Shown: piece after piece, positions 1 through 9,821 of the stretch
Layout of the letters: each line of letters begins with the position of its first letter
Numbering within the stretch: position 1 is the first letter of the stretch
Assembly: GCF_008065135.1 (NCBI RefSeq)
Contig: NZ_CP042914.1
Location: 3,348,001-3,412,000 of the forward strand
DNA length: 64,000 bases
Direction of reading: 5' to 3'
From: Roseimaritima ulvae
GTDB lineage: Bacteria > Planctomycetota > Planctomycetia > Pirellulales > Pirellulaceae
Notes under the pieces: generated by a model
What the model saw: the letters and a program-made list of their open reading frames with translations, nothing else
What the model was told of the DNA's origin: nothing
The model's database searches: none
Made by a program: the position numbers and the translations under genes

Positions 1-203
1 GATGTCGGAATACTTTGAGATCCAAAGCAAAACACACGAAGGTGAAAAGCAATATGCGCCTACCATCGCCGATATTCGCTTGTAATTGGTATTGCTATAT
101 TGAGTTTTCTGAAGAAAAATTTTTGTCGTACCTACCGACTCAAGCCAAAACCAGAGATGCGACGCATGTCGCTTGGTACTTGATTTTATAGTTGGCCCCG
201 AAT

Positions 204-1037
204 TTATTTCACCTCATTTAGCTCTATCGGCAATGCCCCACCCATCCAGCCTTCAACGTAAACGACTACGCGCTGATCGAGAAACGTTCCATCGGCATTG
301 TATGTTTTGTTAGGATTGACCTCCGCGATAACGTCTAAGCAGGCCCAATTTTTTCCATCGATTGACTGCGGGGAAATTTCTGTACGGACAAACATGGCTG
401 ATGTTTGTTCAAACACATACTCCTTGGTGCCATTCTCCTTCACTGTGACCGGGGTGCCATCGGCGTCTTTCTTTTTGCCGGTGACGATTCCCAACTTTTC
501 AACTTTTTCCCAGCGTTTGCTTTGATGGAAGGTGTGCATGTACCAAGTGTCACGAATTCCTTGGCCTGAAGACTCGTGTCCGGTAGCAACGGTGAGCTCG
601 AAAAAAGACAGCTTGTCCAAAGGGGCAATTTTGTACCGGGCCCTCGGATGCTGTTCTGTGAGCGTTCCAACATCGTAGACACGGGATGCCCAGGTCTGGG
701 CACGTAAAGAATCCAATACTCTTTCCGCCTCCGTTTTCATTGAATCGATCGTTTTTCTGTCGGCATCAGATTGCTCCTTCAAATCGGCGACAGCAATCGC
801 CGCTGTTCCTAGAACCGACTTTTCGACAAGTGCGGGGATCTGTATCCAACTGGTTACACCAAGCCATGCCAAAGTACCAAGCAGAAGAAACGAAAAGACA
901 GCTGTGCCCGCAGTCCAAATATTGGATGTCTTGCCACTAATATTAGCTGTAGTGATCTCGAGTCGTCTCGTAAGCTCCTCCAATTCTTTGATGCGTGCTT
1001 CTGTACGATCTACGTTAGGTGGTGACTCTTCAGACAT
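204..1037 (-). CDS. membrane-anchored coiled-coil hypothetical protein
   Basis: I do not recognise the family. The protein is about 277 aa when started at the ATG giving MSEESPPN; the open frame extends 30 codons further upstream but without typical coding composition. Residues 10-35 are charged and helical, one transmembrane helix lies near residues 43-63 (rich in A, F, L and W), and a second helical charged stretch follows (EKSVLG..DLKEQSDADRK). The C-terminal 150 residues look like a soluble beta-rich domain with no catalytic motif I can name. It is divergent from the restriction-modification operon on its right, so a shared control region between 1038 and 1420 is possible. A role in defence is only suggested by position. 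Confidence 0.65.
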   Translation of the reverse strand: MSEESPPNVDRTEARIKELEELTRRLEITTANISGKTSNIWTAGTAVFSFLLLGTLAWLGVTSWIQIPALVEKSVLGTAAIAVADLKEQSDADRKTIDSMKTEAERVLDSLRAQTWASRVYDVGTLTEQHPRARYKIAPLDKLSFFELTVATGHESSGQGIRDTWYMHTFHQSKRWEKVEKLGIVTGKKKDADGTPVTVKENGTKEYVFEQTSAMFVRTEISPQSIDGKNWACLDVIAEVNPNKTYNADGTFLDQRVVVYVEGWMGGALPIELNEVK

Positions 1038-1420
1038 AGTGATGTCCTGGACGCAAATACTGGAAAGGTGTGGGCGGCGGTTGTGCCCCCCCAATAGTAT
1101 TGTGGCGATTGACTTTGGACAAAACAAGTAGCCCGCATCGGCCGTTCCTTCTTCTTGTTACCGCAGTGCTGCATTCGTTCGATACTGCACGCGAAGACGT
1201 ACTTGGTTCATGTGCTGCAGTAGAGAGAAACACTGATGATTGAAAATGCCAGGGACAGGATTAGTAGGGGGTTGGACACGCTTCGCCGCTACAATTTGCT
1301 CACGTAATTGCTGAGACCTTCAGCCGTTTCCAGCTGATGGATAAGCAGCCATTTCCGTCTCCTGACTTTGGTTCACTGCGTACTTAAGCCAAACGTCTTG
1401 CAACAAAGGATCATGAGAAA
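1038..1420. other. intergenic region, no gene seen
   Basis: This 380-bp divergent gap separates the membrane-anchored hypothetical from the nuclease-like ORF. I see only short overlapping ORFs without coding character. It probably holds the promoters of both flanking units, but I could not pick out a convincing -35/-10 pair. Confidence 0.4.
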
Positions 1421-1927
1421 ATGATTCAGTGGCAGTACTTTCCCAAATCCGATGCGGCACCGCCCATCGCCGCCGATGTGATTGCTGCGTTCGAGTCTGC
1501 CACCAGCTCGATTGATTCGTCACGACACACTCTCGGCAGCAACTCGGTTCTTGCAGCGATCACTCCTCAGCTGCAGGCCGCTGGCTTTATGGTTGAAACC
1601 GGGAAGAAGGCAGCCGACAAAATCTCTGTACCGGTCCTTTTCGGCCTCAACGGTCAGCTCGAGAAATCTTTCGACGCAGATGCTTATCACGCTGACTCTG
1701 GGCTTGTTCTTGAAGTCGAAGCCGGGCGTGCGGTTGCCAACAACCAGTTTCTCAAAGATCTGTTTCAGGCCTGCATGATGCATAACGTCTACTATCTTGC
1801 CATCGCCGTCCGCAACGACTATCGCGGCTCATCCGATTTCGACGCTGTTCTTCGATTCTTCGACACGATGTACGCCAGCAACCGGTTGAGCTTGCCGCTG
1901 AAAGGGATTCTCGTAATCGGCTACTGA
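1421..1927 (+). CDS. putative small PD-(D/E)XK-like protein upstream of hsdM
   Basis: The protein has 168 aa, starting MIQWQYFPK and ending at a conserved-looking LPLKGILVIGY tail. A D..ExExG pattern (HADSGLVLEVEAGRA, residues about 92-106) followed by a helical segment resembles the core of PD-(D/E)XK nucleases, and proteins of this general layout occur as widespread hypotheticals. It lies 110 bp upstream of hsdM in the same direction and could be co-transcribed with it. The nuclease reading rests on a weak motif only. It may equally be an unrelated small protein carried with the restriction island. Confidence 0.55.
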   Translation: MIQWQYFPKSDAAPPIAADVIAAFESATSSIDSSRHTLGSNSVLAAITPQLQAAGFMVETGKKAADKISVPVLFGLNGQLEKSFDADAYHADSGLVLEVEAGRAVANNQFLKDLFQACMMHNVYYLAIAVRNDYRGSSDFDAVLRFFDTMYASNRLSLPLKGILVIGY

Positions 1928-2039
1928 TTCCTGAAGGCTGCCAGCTTGGGAGGCATCCCACCGACCGGTTTGGTAGAATCCTGCCGTCTTGCGGAGTCAG
2001 GCTTTGGATTCCGCGATTCGGTTTGGAATTTCGCGGTTT

Positions 2040-3521
2040 ATGGGATCAACGGATTTGTTTGAGCAAACTTTCAAAAACATCGACGATGTCCTTCACAAGG
2101 ACGCCGGCTGCGGTAGCGAATTGGATTATGTGGAGCAGTCGTCCTGGGTGCTGTTCCTCAAATACCTGGACGATTTGGAGCGGGAACGTGAGTCTTCGGC
2201 GAGCCTTTCCGGAAAACCCTACGAGCCGATCCTACGGCCTCAATACCGTTGGGGCTCCTGGGCCATGCCGCGAGTCGATGGCGAGATTGATCACCACGCC
2301 GCTCTGACCGGCGACGATCTGGTTGAATTCGTCAACGGGACCCTGTTCCCCTACCTCGCCAAGTTCAAAACCACGGCGGTCAGCCCCGATACGATCGAAT
2401 ACAAGATCGGCGAGATCTTCAGCGAGATCAAGAACAAGGTGCAATCTGGCTATGCCCTCCGCGAAGTGTTGGAACTCGTCGATGAGCTGCGTTTTCAGAC
2501 GAGCACTGAAAAGCACGAGATGTCCCATCTGTACGAGGACAAAATCAAGAACATGGGCAACGCCGGCCGAAACGGCGGCGAGTACTACACGCCTCGGCCT
2601 TTAATTCGTGCGATCGTGCAAGTGGTCGCACCCCAGATTGGCGAGACCGTTTACGATGCTGCGGTGGGCTCCGCTGGATTCTTGGTCGAATCGTTTGACT
2701 ACCTCAAAGACCCCAAGAATCACGGTGGCAAGAAGCTGACCGTCAAGCAGATGCGTAACCTGCAGAAAAGCACGCTGTTTGGCAAAGAGAAGAAATCGAT
2801 GGCGTTCATCATCGGCACGATGAACATGATCCTCCACGGCATCGAAGCTCCCAACATCGTCCACACCAACTCGCTCACCGAGAACCTAGCGGACATCCAA
2901 GAGAAGAATCGCTTTGACATCTGCCTGGCCAATCCGCCCTTCGGTGGGAAGGAACGAAAAGAAGTCCAACAAAACTTCCCCATCAAGACCGGCGAGACAG
3001 CTTTCCTGTTTCTGCAGCACTTCATCAAGATGCTGAAAGCAGGTGGACGCGCCGGCATCGTGATCAAGAACACATTCCTCAGCAACAGCGACAACGCCAG
3101 CGTGAGTCTCCGAAAATTGCTGCTGGAAAGCTGCGACCTGCACACTGTGTTGGATCTTCCCAGTGGAACGTTCACCGGTGCGGGAGTCAAGACGGTGGTC
3201 CTGTTTTTTGAAAAGGGCAAGCCAACGAAGAAGACTTGGTTTTACCAACTCAACCTTGATCGCAAACTGGGAAAAACAAACCCGTTAAATGAAGACGACT
3301 TGGCCGAGTTCGTTGCGTTCCAGAAGAAGCGAAAGGACAGCGACAACTCATGGTCGGTCAAGATTGGCGATGTCGACAGGTCCGCGTTCGATTTGTCGGT
3401 AAAGAATCCCAACATTGACGATGAAGTAGTGCTCCGCGAGCCCGAAGAAATCCTTGATGAAATTCAGGCGTTGGATGGGGAAACGGCCGAAATCCTTGAA
3501 TCGATCCGTGGGCTGGTATGA
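2040..3521 (+). CDS. hsdM: type I restriction-modification system, DNA methyltransferase subunit
   Basis: HsdM transfers a methyl group from S-adenosylmethionine to adenine N6 and forms the modification complex with HsdS. The N-terminal HsdM helical domain (LFEQTFKNIDDVLHKDAG) is followed by the methylase domain: GEYYTPRPLI, the SAM-binding motif I in the usual HsdM variant DAAVGSAGFL, and the catalytic NPPFGGKE motif. The length, 493 aa, is normal. I chose the ATG at MGSTDLFEQ because the family begins there; the frame stays open 17 codons upstream. The stop overlaps the hsdS start by 4 bp (ATGA), so translation is probably coupled. Confidence 0.95.
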   Translation: MGSTDLFEQTFKNIDDVLHKDAGCGSELDYVEQSSWVLFLKYLDDLERERESSASLSGKPYEPILRPQYRWGSWAMPRVDGEIDHHAALTGDDLVEFVNGTLFPYLAKFKTTAVSPDTIEYKIGEIFSEIKNKVQSGYALREVLELVDELRFQTSTEKHEMSHLYEDKIKNMGNAGRNGGEYYTPRPLIRAIVQVVAPQIGETVYDAAVGSAGFLVESFDYLKDPKNHGGKKLTVKQMRNLQKSTLFGKEKKSMAFIIGTMNMILHGIEAPNIVHTNSLTENLADIQEKNRFDICLANPPFGGKERKEVQQNFPIKTGETAFLFLQHFIKMLKAGGRAGIVIKNTFLSNSDNASVSLRKLLLESCDLHTVLDLPSGTFTGAGVKTVVLFFEKGKPTKKTWFYQLNLDRKLGKTNPLNEDDLAEFVAFQKKRKDSDNSWSVKIGDVDRSAFDLSVKNPNIDDEVVLREPEEILDEIQALDGETAEILESIRGLV

Positions 3522-4840
3522 CGAAACAGATAGCAACTGCAACTCGAACGGGCGGGCGGTCAGCCACGGATCGTATTGTGATGGGGGAATATGCTCTAGC
3601 TGTCGGTAAGCCCAAGTTGGATTCTCCCAGTGGTTGGAAATGGGTCAAATTGTCGGATGTCGCTCGGCTTGAATCTGGTCATACGCCGAGCCGACGTAAG
3701 CCTGAGTACTGGGGAGGCACAGTGCCATGGTTGGGAATCAAAGACGCGAAAATCCATCATGGAGAGTTGATTGCCAAGACTCGCGAATACACCAATCAAC
3801 TAGGACTTGATAACTCATCCGCTAGGCTTCTCCCCAAAGGCACGGTTTGCTTATCTCGTACTGCGTCGGTGGGCTATGTGGTCGTCATGGACTGTCCGAT
3901 GGCAACGAGCCAGGATTTTGTCAATTGGATTTGTTCGGACGCTTTAGACCCCCAGTTTCTCAAGTATCTGTTGATTGCGGAAAAGAAAGCGTACAGCAGG
4001 TTTTCTAGTGGTGCAGTTCATCAAACAATTTACTTTCCGGAAGTAAAGGCTTTCCACATCTGCCTTCCACCACTCCCAGAGCAAAAGCGAATTGTTGCGA
4101 TCCTCGATGAAGCGTTTGGGGCGATTGCCAAAGCGAAAGAGAACGCCGCGAGAAATCTCGCCAATGCCCGCGAACTCTTTGACAGCTATCTCAATCGCGT
4201 GTTTACCGAGAAGGGGGAGGGTTGGGAAACTAAGTTGGTTGGTGACATAGCTGGTCACTCACTGGGAAAAATGCTTGACAAAAAAAAGAACAAAGGCATT
4301 CCGCGTTCCTACCTTCGTAACAAAAATGTTAGGTGGTTCGATTTCGACCTTGCCGACTTGCTTGAAATGAAGTTCGAGCCAGGTGAAGAGCGTAAGTACA
4401 CTGCAAAGAAAGGTGACGTGTTGGTGTGTGAGGGAGGCTATCCCGGCCGTGCCGCTATTTGGCAATCAGAAGAAGCAATTTTTTTCCAAAAGGCCGTCCA
4501 TCGAATTCGATTCGTCGAACCATCTCACAATCGGTGGTTTGTATACTACATTTTTTACAGAGATTCTTTCGGCACACTTAAATCGTATTTCACTGGCGCT
4601 GGAATTCAGCACTTTACGGGAAAAGCACTCGGGAGGTTCAGTCTTCCGATTCCTCCTCGTTCCGCCGATATTGAATCGTTGTGTGACAAATTCGACGATT
4701 TGCGACAGAAAACGGAGGACCTCGCAGCACTTTACACCCAAAAGCTCGCCGCTCTCGATGAACTCAAACAATCCATCCTGCAAAAAGCATTCACGGGCCA
4801 ACTCACCAGCAAATCTCCCGAGTTCGAGTTGGTGCCGTGA
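3518..4840 (+). CDS. hsdS: type I restriction-modification system, specificity subunit
   Basis: HsdS (440 aa) recognises the bipartite DNA target for both modification and restriction. Two target-recognition domains are visible. The first is about residues 40-190 (SGWKWVKLSDVARLESGHTPSR .. LPPLPEQKRIVAILDEAF). The second is about residues 235-400 (WETKLVGDIAG .. FSLPIPPRSADIE). Each is followed by a conserved helical spacer (AIAKAKENAARNLANARELFDSYL and LAALYTQKLAALDELKQSIL). The recognition sequence cannot be read from the protein. Its start overlaps hsdM and its stop overlaps hsdR, so the three genes form a tightly packed operon. Confidence 0.94.
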   Translation: MTKQIATATRTGGRSATDRIVMGEYALAVGKPKLDSPSGWKWVKLSDVARLESGHTPSRRKPEYWGGTVPWLGIKDAKIHHGELIAKTREYTNQLGLDNSSARLLPKGTVCLSRTASVGYVVVMDCPMATSQDFVNWICSDALDPQFLKYLLIAEKKAYSRFSSGAVHQTIYFPEVKAFHICLPPLPEQKRIVAILDEAFGAIAKAKENAARNLANARELFDSYLNRVFTEKGEGWETKLVGDIAGHSLGKMLDKKKNKGIPRSYLRNKNVRWFDFDLADLLEMKFEPGEERKYTAKKGDVLVCEGGYPGRAAIWQSEEAIFFQKAVHRIRFVEPSHNRWFVYYIFYRDSFGTLKSYFTGAGIQHFTGKALGRFSLPIPPRSADIESLCDKFDDLRQKTEDLAALYTQKLAALDELKQSILQKAFTGQLTSKSPEFELVP

Positions 4841-7197
4841 ACGAATCTGAAACCAGAGCTGAATTGATCGACCCGGCTTTAGCAGCTGCCGGCTGGGGAA
4901 ATGTCGAAGACTCGCTGGTCCGGCGTGAGTTTCAGATCACCGATGGCCGTATTCAGATCGGTGGTCGCAGATCGAAACCACTCATCGCCGACTACGTTCT
5001 GCTTTACCGCGGCATTAAGCTCGCCGTCATCGAAGCGAAGGCCGACACCAAAACGGCGGCCGATGGCGTCGGGCAAGCGAAGGAGTACGCTCTCCGACTC
5101 GACACTCAAACTTCGTTTGCCACTAATGGTCGCGAAATCTACCAAATTTGCATGAGGTCGGGTGCAGAAGGATCGGTTGATCGCTACCCCACACCTCAGG
5201 AACTTTGGGCCAAGAGGTTCGCCGAGTCCAACGAATGGCGGGACAAGTTCAACCGTCAACCGATGAACCTCAGCGGTGGGCTGTGGCAGCCTCGCTACTA
5301 CCAAGAAAACGCCATCAATCGGGTGACGAGTGCCATCGCCGCAGGCGAACAGCGCATCCTGCTCACCATGGCGACCGGGACCGGCAAAACGGCCGTTGCT
5401 TTTGAAATCGCCTGGAAGCTGTATCACACTCGTTGGAATCTGAAACGCGACGGTTCGCGCCGTCCTCGCATTCTGTTTCTTGCGGACCGGAACATTCTGG
5501 CCGACCAAGCGTTCAACGCTTTCTCGGCGTTTCCGGAAGATGCCCTCGTCCGAATTCGTCCAGACGAAATTGCCAAGAAGGGGCGGGTGCCGACCAACGG
5601 TAGCATCTTCTTCACCATCTTTCAGTCCTTTATGAGCGGTCCCAACGACACGCCCTACTTTGGTGGTTACCCGAAAGACTATTTCGACTTGGTCATCATT
5701 GACGAATGCCATCGCGGCGGCGCCTCGGACGAGAGCTCTTGGCGGGACATTTTGGAGTACTTCTCACCGGCTGTGCAGATCGGACTCACCGCAACCCCCA
5801 AACGTCGGGACAACGTCGATACCTACAGCTACTTTGGCGAGCCGGTCTATGTCTACTCGCTCAAAGAGGGAATCAACGACGGTTTCCTGACACCATTCCG
5901 AGTGAAGCGAATCAAGACCACGCTGGACGAATACGTTTACTCACCTGACGACAAGGTTTTGCAGGGCGAAGTCGAGAATCGACAATACAAAGAAGAGGAC
6001 TTTAATCGCGTCATCGAGATCAGGCAGCGTGAAGCTTGCCGGGCAAAGATCTATTTGGAACAAGCGGACCAAAGGCAAAAGGCGATCGTGTTCTGCAAGA
6101 CCCAGCTTCACGCAGGCGTTGTCCGTGATCTGATCAACCAGATGAAGGACAGCAACGACCCAAACTACTGCTGCCGTGTTACGGCCGACGACGGTGGCAT
6201 CGGCGAGCAGCACCTGCGGGACTTCCAAGACAACGAGAAAACGATCCCCACGGTTCTCACCACTTCGCAAAAGCTTTCAACGGGCGTGGATGCTCGCAAC
6301 GTCCGCAACATCGTCCTGATGCGGCCCGTGAACGACATGATCGAATTCAAGCAGATCGTCGGACGCGGGACAAGACTGTTCGATGGCAAGGACTACTTCA
6401 CAATCTACGACTTCGTAAACATCTTCGACCACTTCGCGGACCCCGAATGGGACGGAGATCCGGTAGATCCCGAAGACTGCCAGGAATGTGGGCAGTATCC
6501 ATGCATTTGCGTGCGAGAACGTCAAGCCTGCTACACCTGTGAACAACGTCCCTGCGTCTGCGAAAAACCACTTTGTCCGGATTGTGGCGAACGTCCCTGC
6601 CGGTGCGATCGAAGGGTGAAAATCGAGCTCGGCAAAGGCAAGCTGCTACAAATCAACCACATGACCGAGACGTCGTTCTGGGGGCCAGACGGGCAGCCGG
6701 TTACCGCCGAGATGTTCATCCAGCAGCTGTTCGGAAAACTTCCCGAGTTCTATTCCACTGAGCAGGAACTGCGCGACATCTGGTCCGACCCAACCACACG
6801 CAAAGGCCTGCTGAGCAGGCTTGACGAAGCCGGGTATGGCATCGAGGCGCTCAAGACACTCCGCGACCTAGTGGTCGATCCTAATTCAGATTTGTTCGAC
6901 GTGCTGGAATATGTCTCATTTGAAGTTGCCCCCATTACCCGTGCCCAACGCGTAGCCGCCGCCGAACCGACGATCTACGCCAACCTATCGCCAGAACAGC
7001 GTGAATTCGTTGAATTCGTCCTGCAACGGTACATCGAATCCGGTGAAGATGTACTGGACCGAGAGATCCTACCCGAACTGCTGAAACTGAAATACGATGC
7101 CATCGAGGACGCGCTGACAGTGCTCGGTAGTGCCGACGAAGTCACCAACACATTCATCAGTTTTCAAAAGTTGCTTTACACGGCGCTGTCTGCGTAG
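4837..7197 (+). CDS. hsdR: type I restriction-modification system, restriction/translocase subunit
   Basis: HsdR (786 aa) pulls and cleaves unmodified DNA. The N-terminal nuclease core shows ADYVLLYRGIKLAVIEAKA (the D..ExK of PD-(D/E)XK). The SF2 motor has Walker A MATGTGKTAVA, DECH at IIDECHRGG, and the later motifs LTATPKR and QIVGRGTR. Translation starts at GTG 4837, overlapping the hsdS stop by 4 bp. An unusual cysteine-rich insert (roughly residues 548-592) holds three consecutive CxxCxxxPCxC units, probably metal-binding. The C-terminus is the helical domain used to bind the methyltransferase core. All motifs look intact, so the system should be functional. Confidence 0.95.
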   Translation: MNESETRAELIDPALAAAGWGNVEDSLVRREFQITDGRIQIGGRRSKPLIADYVLLYRGIKLAVIEAKADTKTAADGVGQAKEYALRLDTQTSFATNGREIYQICMRSGAEGSVDRYPTPQELWAKRFAESNEWRDKFNRQPMNLSGGLWQPRYYQENAINRVTSAIAAGEQRILLTMATGTGKTAVAFEIAWKLYHTRWNLKRDGSRRPRILFLADRNILADQAFNAFSAFPEDALVRIRPDEIAKKGRVPTNGSIFFTIFQSFMSGPNDTPYFGGYPKDYFDLVIIDECHRGGASDESSWRDILEYFSPAVQIGLTATPKRRDNVDTYSYFGEPVYVYSLKEGINDGFLTPFRVKRIKTTLDEYVYSPDDKVLQGEVENRQYKEEDFNRVIEIRQREACRAKIYLEQADQRQKAIVFCKTQLHAGVVRDLINQMKDSNDPNYCCRVTADDGGIGEQHLRDFQDNEKTIPTVLTTSQKLSTGVDARNVRNIVLMRPVNDMIEFKQIVGRGTRLFDGKDYFTIYDFVNIFDHFADPEWDGDPVDPEDCQECGQYPCICVRERQACYTCEQRPCVCEKPLCPDCGERPCRCDRRVKIELGKGKLLQINHMTETSFWGPDGQPVTAEMFIQQLFGKLPEFYSTEQELRDIWSDPTTRKGLLSRLDEAGYGIEALKTLRDLVVDPNSDLFDVLEYVSFEVAPITRAQRVAAAEPTIYANLSPEQREFVEFVLQRYIESGEDVLDREILPELLKLKYDAIEDALTVLGSADEVTNTFISFQKLLYTALSA

Positions 7198-7312
7198 AGC
7201 TTCACCTAGGAGCGTTGCGTGCCTAAATTTGTGGCAACCCACCAATTTGAGCAGCCCTCTACTGCAACATTTCCCCTCACAGCCCTCCTCCTGCTATTCG
7301 ACGGGATTCAAC

Positions 7313-8326
7313 ATGAAACATCCGTTAGAACGCTCTGCCTTTCAGGTTCGGGCTGGTCAGAAACTGACTTTCGGAAAAGTGGTTTACAAACTCAGCGGAA
7401 AGTTAGGTGATGGCGCCGTCGGTATCGTACGTCGAGCTTCCGGTTCATCGGGTAAAGACGTTGCTATTAAATTCCTTGCTCCTGACCCAAAGTATATCGA
7501 CCCAGCAAGTTTTGATGACGTCGCCTCAAGATTTGTTTTAGAAGGTCAGCGTGGCTCTAAATTAGACCACCCTCGTCTTGTGGAAATTTACGGATACTCA
7601 GCAAATCTTGGCGGCGAAGATTTCGCGTCTCGAACACCTGCGAATCCCTATTTGGTGATGGAGTTAGTTCGCGGAAAGACCTTGGAACGGTACATCCGCG
7701 GAACGAATCCAGAGAACGTCGGTAAACTCAATTTCAGTCGAGATCGCTTACTCATCGCGATTCAGTTAGCTGATGCGCTGCAATACATTCACAAAAAACG
7801 AATGGTTCATCGCGACATAAAGCCCGCAAATATATTCGTATCTGGAAGTACGAACGAGAACAATTTGCCGATCATAAAACTAGGCGATTTTGGCATTGTG
7901 AAGTGGGGAGATTTTCAGCAGCACCTATCAACTGGAATGCTTACAGTCACTCATCAGCAGGGACTTGGCACGATGAAGTATATGTCGCCCGAACAATCTC
8001 TCGATCCCAAAAACATTACGATCAAGAGCGATATTTATTCCTTTGGTATAACTCTGTATGAATTGTTGACGGGGGAGATCCTCAGTTCTCCACATCACGT
8101 ATTTCAGATAATGCACGCTCGCTTGACTCGCGGATCGACACATGCGCGTTATGCAACACTCGGACACTAACTGTACGGAAATGAAGAGCCGTTGTGTGAA
8201 ATCCTTCTGGATTGCTTTCTAAGAGGTTCGGCTGGACGGCCCAAAATTGCTGACTTGCTCGGTCGGTTAACCGCGCTTTACAGTCGACTTTACGATTCGG
8301 AATGGCGTGCCGATATTGTCAGTTAA
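7313..8326 (+). pseudogene. Ser/Thr protein kinase interrupted by an in-frame stop
   Basis: This is a cytosolic Hanks-type kinase without a membrane segment. It has a glycine loop (KLGDGAVGIVRRAS), VAIKFL with the ATP lysine, the catalytic loop HRDIKPANIF, DFG and MSPEQ, then SDIYSFGITLYELL. The reading frame meets TAA at 8168-8170, just after GSTHARYATLGH. The same frame continues for 51 more codons (LYGNEEPLCEILLDCFL..GRPKIADLLGRL) and supplies the missing C-lobe helices including the conserved Arg before a final stop at 8324-8326. A single nonsense change (for example CAA to TAA) explains this. The N-terminal ATG at 7313 fits the kinase fold better than upstream starts. Its last 8 bp overlap the convergent prophage gene, so the prophage edge is here. 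It may have been a defence-linked kinase beside hsdR; that is inference. Confidence 0.75.
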
Positions 8327-9821
8327 TTGCGACTGCGACATAAGCTTCGCTGAGGAACGGCACGGCGTACTGAATATCTACGAACATATATCCAGCGTGC
8401 ATGCCTACGATGCGATAGATAGCGCCTTGGGGGAGTAAAAGCTCCGCGTAGCCGGTGGCGTCGCTTTCCGCTCGTGTTACGGCGCGGCTCAATAGATCGT
8501 TACCGACTTTTTGGTTTTCTCCTACCGGCTGGGCGGTGATCTGGGCGGCTTGTGCGGGGATGTTGGCTTCCCGAACGGGGATTCTCACGCGGCAGAGACC
8601 GGCGATTTCTGGCGGCGAGGGGACGCTGGCGGCCAGCTGGATCGTCAGCGGGGTTGGGTCGCCGGTGATGGTGATGGTTTGAGTCTGGGCGATGTGCGTC
8701 GGGTAGGCCGTCACCGCCAAAATGTATTCGCCGGCGTCCAACATCAGTGAGGCCTCGCCCTCGGTTCCGCTCGCTGTGTAGATGCCCAGCGAAGTCCCTT
8801 CTGCTGACAGCACAGTGATGATGGCCCGAGGAATAGGCACGTCCGCCTGGTTGGTGATCAGCAGGTCCTGCTTGAATTGACCGCTGCCCGCCGAGCCGCC
8901 ACCGCCACCGGTCCATGCTCCCGCGCCGTGGGTGCTTGTTAACTGAGTGTCGATCTCTTGTACGGTGGGAACGGTTGCCTGGTATGTTGCGGCGTCGCCG
9001 GCATGCGCTAGGTCCCGGTCCAGCTTTGCGGATCGCGCGGCCGTCAATCGATCTCGCAATAGTTCAGCAGCTGACTTGCCGGCTGCTACGTCGGATATTA
9101 ACGTCGTGTACGTGCTGTCGGCCTTCAGCGCCGCGACCATCGCCAGCGGCGATGCGTCACTGGCGATCCAGTCAGCCGCGATCGCGTCAGCTAGTGCGCC
9201 AATTAGGTCAGCTCCATCACCTTGGTTGATGATTGCCAGGTCGATGACTCCGGCCAGCGCCGACCGCTCGCCACTGGTCAGGCCGTATCCGGTCTTGTCG
9301 TTGTTCGTGCCGACAATCACGGTGTCGCTGGTTGGGTTGAATTGGCTGGCAGTCTTGGCCGCGTCGTAGGTGTGCACCAGAGTTTTGGGGGCGGATACTG
9401 CCTCGTCCAGGTTGGCCAACTCTGCGGCCAGTTCCGCTCGGGTGGCCATCGCGGTCTCTGCGGCCGTGGGCACGCTGGACCGCAGGTGGACATACGCATG
9501 ACATGTGCCCGTGCTGTGGACCGCAACCGCATGCAGGCTATCCACCGCAAACGGGCCGCCAGGCGCGTCCACGCTGTAGACTCCCTGGCCGTGTTCGATG
9601 ACCGTGCCTGCAGACAAGCTAGCTTGTGGGTTGGCCCCGTCGCTTAAAGGCGTGATGTTGATGGTGGCGCTGGTAACTTGGTCGGTTACGCTGGCCCGGC
9701 CGATGCTGGTAAAATCCGCCGCCACCGCACCCGTCACCAAGGCATTGTCCTCGTCCACGAGCAGGAAGTACAGTCGGGCGATGGTGGCTGTCGGGGCAAT
9801 TGCGTTTCCGTGGGGTAGCAT
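8319..9821 (-). CDS. phage structural protein (tail-fibre/baseplate-like, hypothetical)
   Basis: The protein has 500 aa from the ATG at MLPHGNAIAP; the frame is open further upstream but that part is a shadow of the neighbouring gene. The N-terminal part (about 1-120) is beta-rich. The middle is Ala-rich and helical (RAELAAELANLDEAV..). A Gly-rich linker (WTGGGGGSAGSG) then joins an Ig/carboxypeptidase-regulatory-like beta domain (VPIPRAIITVLSAEGTSLGIYTASGTEGEA). This modular layout fits a tail or appendage protein. It is the last gene of the minus-strand phage operon, with a TGATG overlap to the upstream gene. Exact function unknown. Confidence 0.7.
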   Translation of the reverse strand: MLPHGNAIAPTATIARLYFLLVDEDNALVTGAVAADFTSIGRASVTDQVTSATINITPLSDGANPQASLSAGTVIEHGQGVYSVDAPGGPFAVDSLHAVAVHSTGTCHAYVHLRSSVPTAAETAMATRAELAAELANLDEAVSAPKTLVHTYDAAKTASQFNPTSDTVIVGTNNDKTGYGLTSGERSALAGVIDLAIINQGDGADLIGALADAIAADWIASDASPLAMVAALKADSTYTTLISDVAAGKSAAELLRDRLTAARSAKLDRDLAHAGDAATYQATVPTVQEIDTQLTSTHGAGAWTGGGGGSAGSGQFKQDLLITNQADVPIPRAIITVLSAEGTSLGIYTASGTEGEASLMLDAGEYILAVTAYPTHIAQTQTITITGDPTPLTIQLAASVPSPPEIAGLCRVRIPVREANIPAQAAQITAQPVGENQKVGNDLLSRAVTRAESDATGYAELLLPQGAIYRIVGMHAGYMFVDIQYAVPFLSEAYVAVAIN

